A stretch of 64,000 bases of DNA from Heterobilharzia americana (Eukaryota > Platyhelminthes > Trematoda > Strigeidida > Schistosomatidae). The stretch covers positions 49,846,691 through 49,910,690 of the forward strand of contig OX104134.1 of assembly GCA_944470555.2 (NCBI GenBank). The letters are read 5' to 3'. The first letter of the stretch is position 1; every line of letters starts with the position of its first letter. A program made the position numbers and the translations under genes. The notes beneath the pieces were generated by a model. The model had not been told where the DNA came from, searched no databases, and saw only the letters and a list, made by a program, of their open reading frames with translations. This document shows positions 48,816 to 60,436 of the stretch, piece after piece.

Positions 48816-51019
48816 TACTAGTTAACTAGGTGAGGTCAGTGTCTTCGAATTACCTATAAATTTATTAGCAGTATGTGTGCCTTACTTGAATGAGTAAGAT
48901 ACTTGGTTCAAGTTGTGGGTATTTTATGCTTGAATGGTTAGATTAAAGTCATAAAAACTTTAAAGCAATGGAACAATATTTGATATCACCTGGAAAAAAG
49001 CTTGCATATTGATTTAAGAACTAGTTACCATATTGTATCTAGATACAAGTAAGCGTGAATATTATTATAAGTAAAGTTACGTACCCATCGTTTGATATGT
49101 CAGAGAGTTTCCTGTTAACTAGCTGACGCACGAAAGCTGGTAATTACTTGTAGTAAAGCCTGAGACTATTCAGTATTTCTTTTCTAAGAGCTAACTTATC
49201 AGCCCTTTGTATCTGAAGCAGCGCTGAGTACTCTTCAACTTAGTAGTGATGCCTGGTTTCATAATGAGGAATAAGTTCATCCCCTTAAAGAGTGTGAAAT
49301 ATAATGAAGTCGACCCTCTTCATTTCACCATACGCCAGTTAAAACATAACGTTCGTCACTGACAGTAAGCGGATAGTTTCTTTGCAATTGCCTATAAACT
49401 GTGATTTGTCTTTGTCATTGATTTTGTCCAATGAATACCATAAGACTTCGAAAAAGGTGATAGAAGTCCACAGTTTTAAAAATGGGAAGTCATTTAGCTC
49501 ATTCTTTAATATTCCACTCATGCTATATTTGGTTATTTCACCTTTAAATGCAGTTTGAACCATTCAAAATACTTGTCCGCATCTTAAAATAGTGTTTGTC
49601 TTCTTGAAGTAAGTAGTACATAAGGGTCACAGTTTTCAAAACGCGTGAAAACTGGGTCAAAGTATTTACACTGAAAACCGTGAAATATCATTATTTTGTT
49701 CGGTAGTAATGATAATCTGAAAAATCGCTCTTTATTTTTCCAAGTGGTTACAAACATTGGTTAAAAGGCCCCAAGTTTCGGAAAAGCAACTTTTAAACTA
49801 GTCATTAGTCAATATTTCTTCAACATTGAATGCAGTGCACGATGTACCACAAGGATAATTCTCAGCAAGCCACATTATACACAACCCATAGCTATTTTCA
49901 TCCCAGATAGATAATTAAAGAATAAACATATTAACTTTTATAACATTAAAAATCTGCTTATTTTTGAGCCACTTTCTAATATTGCAAATTCCAAATCTGT
50001 TCGTGCACTGATATTGCAAACTGTAGTCGCGATACTCTTCAAAATAATCTTTGAAAGTATCTGCTCAGTTTAAACAACTCACATTCCTAACGTGTATAGA
50101 CTCATAATATTACTGGCATAGCTTATGATAGGCGTGTCTCAGTTGAGTAACTCAATACTCACATTTTGTAAGGCTTTAGTGGAATGTTATTTTTTGCTTG
50201 CGTTGCTTTGTACTGTATGAGTATACTTCCATTTTCATCCGGTTACCAAAGTGATGACCTTCTGAATACCAGAAGTTATTTTGAATAACATGTGTATGTG
50301 CGCATATGTCTTCCTTGTTATTGTATTGATCTCTTGCAAATATGCATACCATGCCAAAGCAAAGGTTGTACAAACACGCAGTTGCTTACCTTTACTTGTA
50401 GAATTATGAACTCAATTCATTCGTATAGTGTACTTTTAGCAAACACTGAATGCGCAAATTTAAAGACGAATAAACCATGCTTCGACTAGTAGTTACCAAT
50501 TTTAAAAGTCTTTTGCCTGATGAACAAAGATCTGGGCAAGTAATTTGTGGTCTTTAGAAAGTTTAAAATTATGAAGTACACAACTATGGAGGTTGTGGTA
50601 CAATTTAATGAAAATCATTCAGAAGCAATAAAAATAGTAAGGAGACCCAAGTCTAAATACACCGAAATGTGGGAATTATTTATATAACAGAAACCTATCT
50701 TCCTCAAGAAGTCGATAGCTCATCAGATTAACCACTAAAATTTTATTCATTAATTCACAACTTCAAAATTCACTTGATCCCACTGTGTTTTTTACTTTAC
50801 TGTAACACATCAGATGTAGTTCAGAATCAGGTGCAGGAATCCATAAATTGTTAATGAGTCCCTATTTTATACGTGATTACTGAAGCATGATTTAATGAAG
50901 TATATTTGTCCATTTTTCACAAACTGTGATAAAACGTCACCGCCCAATTTTATTTGCCGAATTTACTGTCTTCTGTGATAAATCAAAACAATAAGACTAA
51001 TTTTTGCTTGATACTTTTT
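48816..51019. other. right-arm sequence without recognised genes
   Basis: Mirror of 21811-24013. No gene supported. Confidence 0.45.
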
Positions 51020-51300
51020 ATTTCCCGTTGCTATACAGGGTTGAATTGCTCAATTTTTTTTGGTAGATGGGCTCCTATATGGATATTTCAACACTACCGG
51101 ATATTCATGACGCTATATTCATCTTAGTGACTAGAAGAGGGATCCAGGATACGCGTTTCGTCCTATTTAGGATTTGTCAGCTGGATGTACCTGCACCCCG
51201 TAAAGTGTTGTTCTTACCGAGACTGGAACTCGGGACTGATCGTTTCAAACGCCAAACCATTATCCATTAGGCTACTGGGGCACGCGGACCACCTCTTGTG
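51020..51300 (-). mobile_element. family 1 SINE in right arm (minus)
   Basis: Mirror of the nearly full-length SINE at 21530-21810: head near 51215-51290, hammerhead module 51140-51190 with CTGACAA and CGAAAC, tail ending in CCTGTATAGCAACGGGA (complement at about 51024). Confidence 0.75.
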
Positions 51301-51339
51301 CAAAATGTATCATTTTTTGCTGCCTGACACTTATAATTT

Positions 51340-51526
51340 CCTGTTGCAAACGAGGTAGCTCTCGTGTCCTAGTGGCAAAGGGGATAACTCTTTGGTGTTT
51401 CAAGCGATGGGTCTTAAAGGGAAGAATGTCATTCACTGAGGTCCACCTACATCCAGATGAAGAGTTCCAAAAGCGGAGGAGCGCGCATCCCGGATTCCAC
51501 TTTCAGTCACCAAGATGAATATAAGA
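51340..51526 (+). mobile_element. family 1 SINE in right arm (plus)
   Basis: Mirror of 21304-21490, with one inserted base near 51361. The hammerhead core is lost. Confidence 0.6.
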
Positions 51527-53538
51527 CTAGTTTTTCCTTACGAAATTTGATCTATCGATTCTGGTTAGGTAAATAACTGCGTTAGGTGCTATCTGGTTCC
51601 TGAAGCTCGTATCTAGTAATGTTGAGTAGCCTTCAATCGTCCCATTTATTCAGCATAATATTATCATCAGGGATTTTCTGTATTCGTTTGAGTGGTTAAC
51701 TATTTTTTAAACAGTTTTATAAAATGGACTGAATACAAGAAAACTATTTGATATGATTTTAGCAATAAACTCAGTAATACTTAATTCTAATCTCTTAACA
51801 ATATTCTGTCGAATCTACTTTCGTTATCTTCGCAAAGTATGCATAACCAAGGTTATCCAAATAGTTCATTTGTCAGCAGTGAAAAGTTTCATCTTAGCAT
51901 ACTTGATCGACACAATACACCACAAAAAGGTAATATAGCTTACACAGTCATACACCGTGTTCCAAATACCATTGCCAAGTACAGCTAACCAACGCCTTCT
52001 CTCTGGGGCTATAGAAATAAGGTTGATTAAGCATAAACTCTGCCTGTAAAGGAAATAAGCTTGGGCAAAACGTCTCCTTTCCCTTTTAACAAACTATTCT
52101 ACATCTTTTTTAAAACTTTTATCACCATCGCATTTTTTATACGTAGGAAAGCCACCTTAACATCGATAAAAGAGAAATCAATCTACTTAAAGTTCTAGAT
52201 TCCCATTTCATTTCATGCGGAACAATGACGCTGTTACAACTGTTGAATCTCCTGCGAATTTATTAAAGAGTGTTCTTCGTGGAGATTGTCATTCATCAGC
52301 TCGATTTTCAAATTATACTGACCATAAAGACGAAAAGATAGTGGTTTAGAGATAGCAAGTGAAATTGACTACCACCACCAGAAATTATGTTTGATTTGAT
52401 AATTTTTTTATACAACCAATAATATTCACAACAAACGATACTGTAAACAAACAGAGTGCCTCATAATTCACTAGGAGTAAACTAAATGAAACTTTGAATG
52501 TCTCTTAAGTACATCTTTAAGATGTTAAATTTTCCAGCCACTTATTTTAATGTAGTTAATTTGTATACATCTTAATAAATGAAATGTTCATTTCATTGTA
52601 GTACTGATTTGCTGAGTGTATCCAAATAACCTAACAAAATCTGTATCATAATGTATTCGGTTACTTCTGAGAAGTAGCAGATGCTTTGATACAGTCTTGC
52701 AGTATTTCACAGTGTATCTACTGGAGACTTGTTAAATGACCAAAAAGTGGACAACGAAGGATAGTGTTATCTTTGTGTAGGCTTCTAATGATAATGTTTT
52801 CAGATAAACACCCATAGCCAAGTTTAAATAGGAAACTCTTGTTTATCAAGTTATTGGTCTACTGACCAAACATTGAAACCCAGGCTCCAATTACGCTTAT
52901 TTTAAGCGTTGAGTTGTTAACATAGAGAATGCTGGACCAGATTTTTCTTCAGCTTAGTCGTGTATTTAACTTTTGTATAAGAGATGCAATGAAAACCTCA
53001 AGTGAAAGAAATATAAACATTCTTTTGTTTGCACCATATTTCATCATAAAACCTATACAAACAATCATAATTTGAAGGAAGTTGTCGTTTACTGTGCGGG
53101 CTTTAAAATTGTTGTTTGAAATGAATATATTATATAGTGACTTCCTAGTGGATAACCAATTTATTGAGACTGACTGAATTATCCAAAGATTCGCAGCTCT
53201 ATATGAAGAAGTGAACAATGTGTTTTCTCACATTACATTCCCTCAGAATTCGGAATATTACTACTGCATAGTGTTACTTGAATGAGTTTTATAAACGACA
53301 TAAAACATAAATCATTTAGACTATTAGCTTCGAGTCTGTGGCGAAAAGGTTCTCTGAGAGTCTGAACCTGTCTTTACGGTCAGATTTTAGGTGTAATGCA
53401 TTAAAATGGCAGCCGTCTTACACTACTTAGGTCACTTCGATTCAATCACCAAAACTTATACCTCTTATATATGTACTATGCCTAGTAATGCAGTGCGACT
53501 GTGGGCGATCGACAGGACCTCCTGAACTTGAGTACTAC
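51527..53538. other. right-arm sequence without recognised genes
   Basis: Mirror of 19292-21303. An 89-codon frame (52949-53218, minus; identical in the left arm at 19614-19883) has no recognisable motif. Confidence 0.45.
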
Positions 53539-53544
53539 TCTACA

Positions 53545-53655
53545 TGCACCTGACTGTTAATGATGGTGTCTTAACTGAGATTCGAACACAGCAGCCACCT
53601 CTTCAAACGTTGGAGCTTCATTCACTAGTTAATCGAGTTATGATAGCCACTTCAT
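53545..53655 (-). mobile_element. SINE head without ribozyme
   Basis: On the minus strand: ATCATAACTCGATTAACTAG (A-box region), then TTTGAAGAGGTGGC and B box GTGTTCGAATCTC (53576-53588). The SINE stops near the outer end of the right arm, so its ribozyme and tail seem to have been removed at the arm boundary. Confidence 0.5.
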
Positions 53656-53679
53656 ATATAAGGGGCACAGTTGTAATAT

Positions 53680-53875
53680 AAAACCTTGGTAGTTGACCAG
53701 CGAGTCCCATATAGAATGAAACGTACATCCTGAATTGCCCTGTTGGCCTCTATCCATTCTAATGTCAAAAAGAAATTACCGGCTTTGTCATGACATCTGC
53801 AGGGGACCTTATATGCTGACAGAGAGGGACTAATTCCGTCAAAATCAATCAATAACGGGAAATAACAAGCTCTAA
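53680..53875 (+). mobile_element. SINE ribozyme-and-tail fragment
   Basis: A hammerhead-like block at 53688-53735 (GACCAGCGAGTCCCATATAG, AATGAAACGTACATCCTG), then a tail with GCCTCTATCCATTCTAATG and ending AATCAATAACGGGAAAT. CUGANGA is degraded (CCAGCGA) but GAAAC is intact. The head is missing, and orientation is opposite to the adjoining SINE head. Confidence 0.5.
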
Positions 53876-53889
53876 TATTAGGTATTTAA

Positions 53890-53975
53890 CGTGTGTTGCG
53901 TTGTGGCTCATTGGTTAGTGAGGTTGACTTTCAACCAGTGGATCATGGGTTCAAACATGTCTCCGCCTACAGAGG
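53890..53975 (+). mobile_element. tRNA-like SINE head, unassigned family
   Basis: GTGGCTCATTGGTTAGTGAG (A-box region) and GGGTTCAAACATG (B-box-like, about 53948) lie about 40 bp apart, the spacing of a tRNA promoter. No hammerhead module was found behind it. Confidence 0.4.
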
Positions 53976-54598
53976 TTTAGACCACTATTCAGTAGCATCG
54001 GCCGTCAAAGAATAGGTATGACTCATTGCCTACTGTACGAATGTACACAAGGTTGCTGAGGGAATTTCGAATTCGATCTCAGTATTGAATTTAATTTTTT
54101 CTTCGGTTACAAAGCGAATGGATTGTAATTCATGTAAGGGAACGAAACACTTGCCTGCCACAGATTCAACTATTTATCGAAATTCTTCAAGATAACGATA
54201 TATAAATGTGAGACATAAACACACTTATAAAACATTCCACTACCAAGCAAAATAAAATATAAAATATAATACCGTGGTTGCGAATAATCATACTTGTAGG
54301 GAGAATTAAGGTGAAAACAATGAAACCTTTCAAGCAGTTTTACAAGACTGGCTTCATTTTCACAGTCGTCAATTTGGTTGTTTAATTAGTTACTAGGATG
54401 ACATAGTAGGCCGCTAGTGACTAACTAGTTAGTCGCCAATCTCTAAAGAACATTATTCAATTATTAGATGGCAAACAAAGCCTTTCCACTTTATATAAGT
54501 GTAGTGGTGTGGTTAACAGGCAGATAATGCATGGAACTATGACTTTTATGATGGTTGACAATCGAGAATCACTATGATCTTCGTCTGCTTAACTAGTT
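53976..54598. other. AT-rich sequence between SINE head and RTE copy D
   Basis: Nothing recognised. Confidence 0.45.
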
Positions 54599-54838
54599 CA
54601 CTAGTTACTAACCGGTCCTAAGCCCGGTAAGGAGGAAAGGTGGGGCATAGGGATAGCAATCCTACCCCATAAAGCCAAGCCAATCTCTAACGAAACTTCA
54701 AAGCACAAAGAGAATATAAGAAATAAAAACAGACTTATTCCTCACTGGAATCGGAGAGACGGAATGACGTCAGTTGGTGAAAGCCTTCGGGAAGCCGACT
54801 GGCCGATCTGTCTTCTCTTCTCTCGATGAAAGCGAAAG

Positions 54839-55914
54839 TAGGAATGGGGACATAGAATGTCCGCACCATGTTTGAACCTAGTAAGGCTGCTAGACTGCAA
54901 AGGAGATGAGGAGGTATGGGATGGGATGGAAGTGTTAGGAATCTGTGAGGAATCTGCAGATGGAATGGAAGTGGACTCTCTCAACTGTCAACTGGAGAGT
55001 CAATAATCTACTCCGATATTGTCACCCAGACGACAACCACGAGCACACTGAGTTTCTCAGTGGCTATCATGATGTCCCCAAGAACATCGAAGGCCCTCAT
55101 GCAGTGAGAATCAATCTCCTCCATCATCAGGATCATGACAGCAAGATTCAACTCAAAAGGAAGGAAAGTCACAATCAGTCAGTGCTACGCGCCAACAAAT
55201 AATGAAGATCAAGAGAAGAAGGAGGAATTATACAGACAACTGCAATCAGTAATGAACAAGACCCCACTCCAGTTGGTGACATCAAAATTCTAATGGGTGG
55301 TGTGACATGAATGCCAAACTGGGAGCGGACAATACAGGAAGAGAACTCATCGTGTGTCGAGAAGCACTTGGTGAAATGAATGAGAACGGAGAACTGTCTG
55401 CAGATTTCTGTCTATTCAACGATTTGGTGATTGGAGGCGAGGCAGTGTGCACAAACACAAGGATATTCACAAAGTGACATGGACTTCAGCAGACACCAGG
55501 ACACACTAAAAATCAGATCGACTTCATCTCAATGTGAAGAAAGTGGAGACACAGCCTACTGGACACAAGATGAAGAAGGGGAGCAGATGTAGGTTCAGAC
55601 CACTCGCCATCCAGTGCAAGGAACCTTCCAAACCAAGTTGAAAGCTTTCACAGAAGTTGGTGATAGGCCACAGTTCAAGTTCAACATACAGAACAGAAAC
55701 TGAAGGACAAAACTACAAGCGATATCTCACGTCAGCCATCGGAACAAATTGGGAGACATTGAGCAACATCCCTGAAGGATCGGGCGTGGAAGAACACTGG
55801 AACTTTTTGAAAGCCATGTGGAAAGAAACCTGCATAACCGTATTAGGAAGGAAAATGAAACAAGACAAGGAATGGATCTCGATGGACACATCGAAGCTGC
55901 CGCATCATCCTGGA
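54839..55914 (+). pseudogene. endonuclease and linker region, RTE copy D
   Basis: Same motif order and same breaks as in copy B. It carries the two variants shared with copy C (AVRINLL; ELSADFC) and not those of A and B. Confidence 0.75.
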
Positions 55915-55938
55915 GAGACAAAAGGATGCGCTGGATTT

Positions 55939-57225
55939 GAAATTACGACCAGAACAGGCTGGCTGGCTGGTTGTCTTCAGGAAGAACAAATCACGTGCGG
56001 ATCAAATTGCAACGCCACGCTGTGCACCATCATAGAACAGAGTATAGAATAGCAGTCAACTCTCTATCTCAACTTCATCGACTTTGAAAAGGCCTTCGAC
56101 AGCGTCGACCGAGAGGTAATTTGTCAGACAGCTGCTTCAACACTACGGAGTGCCACAAATCTTTATCAACCTCATTCAACAGCTATATGAAGACGCCACA
56201 TGCCAAGTGATCCACAGTGGAAAGCTCAGTGACGCCTTTGAAGTGAAGACAGGAATAAGACAAGGCTGTCTTTTTTTATCACCAATGATCTTCCTGATCG
56301 TGGTTGGCTGGACTGGATCTTGCAGCAAACAGTGAGGAGCGAGAAGAGGGGCATACGCTGGCTGAACCGACGAAAAGACCCTAGAAGATTTGGATTTCGC
56401 CACCGATGATGACTTATGTCCAATGTCTTGTCGCACAAACTCGAAGATCTACAGGCGAAAACTAACAAGTTGACAGAAGAGGCAGAGAAAACGGGACTTC
56501 AAGTGAATGTAGAGAAGACAGAGGTGATGAAGATACCCAACCAACAACAACAGCATCAACAACAAGCACCAATCACCATTGACGGGAGAAACTTAAAGGA
56601 AGTAGTCTCTTTCACCTACATATCTAGGCAGCATCGTTTCAACTACAGGCGGCACAGACGAGAATGTCAAAACCAGGATTGGAAAACCAGCAAGACAGGC
56701 TTCCACTAATCTGAAGTCAGTGTGGAGGTCTACTGCACTCAGCATAAAGCATGAATAAGATCCGGATTTTCAACACCAACGTCAGTCAAGTCAGTGCTAC
56801 TATTTAGTTCAGAAACTTGGCGCGTCACGAAAAGCACTCCCAACAAACTACAGACATTCAACAACAACAACGGCCTACGCTCGATACTGATGATCAGATG
56901 GATGGGCAGAAAGAATAAGCAACAAGGACCTCTGACTGGCAACCAACCAACCAACAACCTATCACCCAACAAATATGCAGAGGAAAGTGTAGATGATTTG
57001 GATTGGGGATACACTGAGAAGGCCGATTAGCGACATCACGCACTAGGTCAGACCCTCGAGTGTAATCCAAAGGGTAAACGACGAGTTGGGCTTCCGAGGT
57101 GAGGGTGACATGAATGAGATGGTGTGAGGAAGAAATGAAAGCTTGTGGACAGTCGTGACTAAGTTGAAAAGACTGCAGAGAAGAGAGTGGAATGGAGGCG
57201 TGCTATTACTGAAGCCCTATTTCCC
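55939..57225 (+). pseudogene. reverse transcriptase fragment, RTE copy D
   Basis: Same layout as copy B: LRPEQAG, FIDFEKAFDSVD, YGVPQIFINLIQQLYEDATC, KTGIRQGC, altered FADD region, EKTGLQVNVEKTEVMKIP, SETWRVTK. It has the same frame breaks and no N-terminal RT motifs. Confidence 0.75.
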
Positions 57226-57244
57226 ACTAGGAATCCAAGGTAGC

Positions 57245-57272
57245 GATGATGATGATGATGATGATGATGATG

Positions 57273-57319
<47 letters not shown>

Positions 57320-57320
57320 C
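57245..57320 (+). repeat. (GAT)n(AAT)n tail of RTE copy D
   Basis: About ten GAT units (57245-57273) followed by about fifteen AAT units (57274-57319). RTE-clade elements characteristically end in short tandem repeats, which marks the 3' end of copy D. Confidence 0.9.
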
Positions 57321-58260
57321 AAGTTAAATTAGGTAGATTCCTATAGAGATATACTGCAAATTTTCTGTGTTTTCTGTTTATTAATGAAATACTTCGGCCA
57401 CCCCAAATTTTGGTTGATTTATCATACGTAATTTTGAGATATGCAGTTTACTGCTGTTCAAGACAAGAACGAAGGAAATGATCTTTGATCTCTGCTTTTC
57501 AGTATTTCTTGGACTTAAATCGGTCTTTGTTGCAGAAATTTTCTATATTTTTCAACAAGTCAGTATGAAGAATACTTTATTCAATGTTCTTGCTTACTCC
57601 TAAAAATGGAATCTGTTTCTTATTGCATTAGTATTAAAAGTGAATGAATCCAGTAAATAATCATTTGCAGTTTTTTTGAAAGAAATAAGGTAAGGTAAGA
57701 CTAATACTAGCAACCCTTTTCTTTTATACCTATATCTATACATAAATATACACACTCAAAATATAAGAGATTATTGATCAATCAAACTATTTGGTCATAA
57801 TGAAATGCCCATTTAAAATTGATTTAATTCAAGTCTAGACTTTAACTGAATCACTTTAAAAAAATATTGATCTATTTGTTGTTTATATCTTTAACTAGTA
57901 TATTCATTAGTTCAAAGTGTAGTACAAGTCATATGGTCATTCACGTAGTATAATGTCGTATTTTGTAAGTTTTACAAGTACTGCAACCTTCAGAAAAGAA
58001 AATATAGATAAGAAATACCAGAAGGTAGTCGTACACTATGGAATAATCACTTGTTGCATTGTGTTTAACTGAATTTTTGGAATTAAATGTTAGTGATTAT
58101 TATCCATAACCAGCTAGATCAGCCAGATACATTTGTGTTTAGAAAGTTGAAGTTCACAGTGTTATGTCTAAGAAACGACATTAAGCTGAGATAATTTTTA
58201 AGTCCTACTATTTTTCAAATATCTAAACATTCCCATTTGATCATAGGAAAATACAGAACA
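57321..58260. other. AT-rich sequence, nothing recognised
   Basis: No gene or repeat supported. Confidence 0.45.
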
Positions 58261-58625
58261 CGATTGAAGTGAAGAATCATTTTTTTCTTTTCAATGAAAT
58301 CATTCTCTTAGTTGTATGTTCATGAATACATAGTCGAAAGGATAGAACAATCAAGAGTTATTTCCGATCAAACGTCGATATAAACTGTGCTACAAAGAAA
58401 AGTTGAGCAATGAGGAAATAAACAACATGATTGCAAAATAAAACTAGTTACGTCATATAGGCGTTATCTAGAGTGGTGGATATTCTACGATGGTAATGCC
58501 AACAAGAGGTTGTACATACCCTTTTTGAACAAATAGTGATGATTTGAACTTGGGAATACTTCAATGCTTCAGTTACGCTGTGATGTCTTAGCCTCACTGT
58601 TTTCCAGTGGCTTGGTAGAAAGTTG
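58261..58625 (+). repeat. left arm of compact inverted repeat
   Basis: Matches the complement of 59083-59442 with few differences: about four near the outer end, one single-base indel near 58507 and one substitution in TTTCCAGTGGC. The outer end is at CGATTGAAG and the inner end near GGCTTGGTAG. A 93-codon minus frame (58448-58729; contains YSQVQIITICSKRVCTTS) starts outside the arm and covers most of it; I do not recognise it. Confidence 0.85.
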
Positions 58626-59082
58626 CACCGAATTCTCAAGGTCTTATTAAGAGGATCCAGATGTCTTGAGTTTACTAAGTGTTCTGTTACACAACTGAGA
58701 AAGCATTTCCGCTCTCTCTTACCAGCCAACCTAAATAATGTTTGCTAGCGCATCGCATAAGCTGGTGCATATTACGGTCGATGTACTCAGCTCCACAGCA
58801 GCAAGTAAACTGACATACACATACTGATATGGCCTAATGCTCTAGTTTATGCTTTTCATTCTAACGAATGCGTTTCTGCCGAAGAATATTATACTAAGAT
58901 TTGTAGGAATTGATATTCTGTTTGTAGATATAGTCTCTGCCTAAGTGTATCTACAGCATTATCCCCATCGAATTCGAGGTTCAACAGTAAAATCTTTTCG
59001 GAGCAGTATGTACCCATTTCATGGAGTTTTTCGACCTTAAATTCTCATCTAAAAATTTCACCTGAAGAAATTCTGTACAAAG
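58626..59082. other. loop of compact inverted repeat
   Basis: About 457 bp of single-copy sequence between the arms. No coding or RNA feature recognised. Confidence 0.5.
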
Positions 59083-59442
59083 TGCTACCAAGCCGCTGGA
59101 AAACAGTGAGGCTAAGACATCACAGCGTAACTGAAGCATTGAAGTATTCCCAAGTTCAAATCATCACTATTTGTTCAAAAAGGGTATGTACAACCTCTTT
59201 GTTGGCATTACCATCGTAGAATATCCACCACTCTAGATAACGCCTATATGACGTAACTAGTTTTATTTTGCAATCATGTTGTTTATTTCCTCATTGCTCA
59301 ACTTTTCTTTGTAGCACAGTTTATATCGACGTTTGATCGGAAATAACTCTTGATTGTTCTATCCTTTCGACTATGTATTCATGAACATACAACTAAGAGA
59401 ATGATTTCATCGAAAAGAAAATATGATACTCCGCTTCAATCG
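59083..59442 (-). repeat. right arm of compact inverted repeat
   Basis: Mirror of 58261-58625. If transcribed through, the two arms would form a duplex RNA stem of about 350 bp. Confidence 0.85.
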
Positions 59443-60436
59443 TCCTCTTTGTTTTTGTTCTATTTTATCTATAGTTGTGGTGGTTTTTGTTGTTTTTTTT
59501 ACTGTTTTATGCATAAAGATCATGAACAGTCTTATTCTTCTGATAAAATGAAGTTTCAAAAATGCACTAAATAATTCAGTCGAGTTGGTTAACAATAACA
59601 ACGTTTCCAAAAAAATGTTTGTGACAGATTCAATGGTATCGCAAAATTTTGTCTGTGTCAACTATTTATGCAGGTCGAAAGCTTCAGTGAAGACGAATTA
59701 TATCCCTAATAATCTACAAACATCAATCAGTCTGTTCAGCTTTAATACTGAAGACTTTTGGCGGTTCTGGATCATACTGAAATCGGTCACTTTGATTTCT
59801 TTCTCACATGATGTGTACAATCAATAATTTATTTCTGTTTACAGATTTCACTTTTCTCAAAACAAATCACTTTTGCTCATTCAAATCATAGATCATGCCT
59901 AGATCAGAATTAAATGAAGTTAAATGATTCAAAATTGATGCATTCACCCGTGAACTTGAGTTAAATTCTGCATAGCGCCACTTGAGTATACTGTAGGAAC
60001 ATCTTAAAACTACATATAGTAACTGTCAAACACAAACAAGTTAAAATGAATTGTTCCGAAACACATTGACTGTTGACTTAAACTTTAAATTTTGCCTCAA
60101 GTTAACCCTTTATCAACTAAACACTTTCAATATACAAGACCTTAACGTGCATAAATCAAAAGGCTTTAAAAATCATAAATTAGGCGATTTATCAAACAAT
60201 AGGGTCTTGAACACGAGAAGTTAGTCCTCCTTTTTCGAAAAGTAATTCGCTCTTAAGTTAATCAGTATAAATAAGTTTGGTGTTTTCTAACTAGAAGCGG
60301 CTTGAAGTTATAGAATTTTGGCATTGATTAGTGCTCGCTGATCTAAGAATGAGTCTTGATATCTCTGCCACAACATTTCACTGTCTTGTTAGATATCTTA
60401 GTCAGTAACTGGTTATGGAAAATCTCTTTACAGGGA
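59443..60436. other. AT-rich sequence, nothing recognised
   Basis: Frames of 74-84 codons at 59350-59827 are low-complexity and show no motif. Confidence 0.4.

Larger units (their letters stand above)
46210..53538 (-). repeat. right arm of giant inverted repeat (about 7.33 kb)
   Basis: Reverse complement of 19292-26619. Relative to the left arm it has an extra base or two near 49285, 51361 and 52003 and lacks single bases near 50193, 53307 and 53317. Its outer end (GTACTAC, 53538) is immediately followed by a minus-strand SINE head starting within about 10 bp. It contains copies of all left-arm frames, the SINE pair and RTE copy C. Confidence 0.92.
54599..57320 (+). mobile_element. RTE-clade retrotransposon, internally deleted (copy D)
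   Basis: Nearly identical to B and C over about 2.6 kb, with the same RT deletion. Private changes seen: one G missing in the 5' block (AAGCCCGGTAAGG) and two bases missing near 57160 (GACTAAGTTG for GACTCTAAGTTG). It lies outside the inverted repeat with different flanks, so it is an independent insertion or a separate duplication. It ends in a compound trinucleotide tail, the expected 3' end of an RTE element, and looks the most complete of the four at the 3' side. Confidence 0.88.

Noticed and set aside
57143..57346. Frame encoding runs of Asp and Asn
   Set aside because: It is the translation of the (GAT)n(AAT)n tail of an RTE copy.
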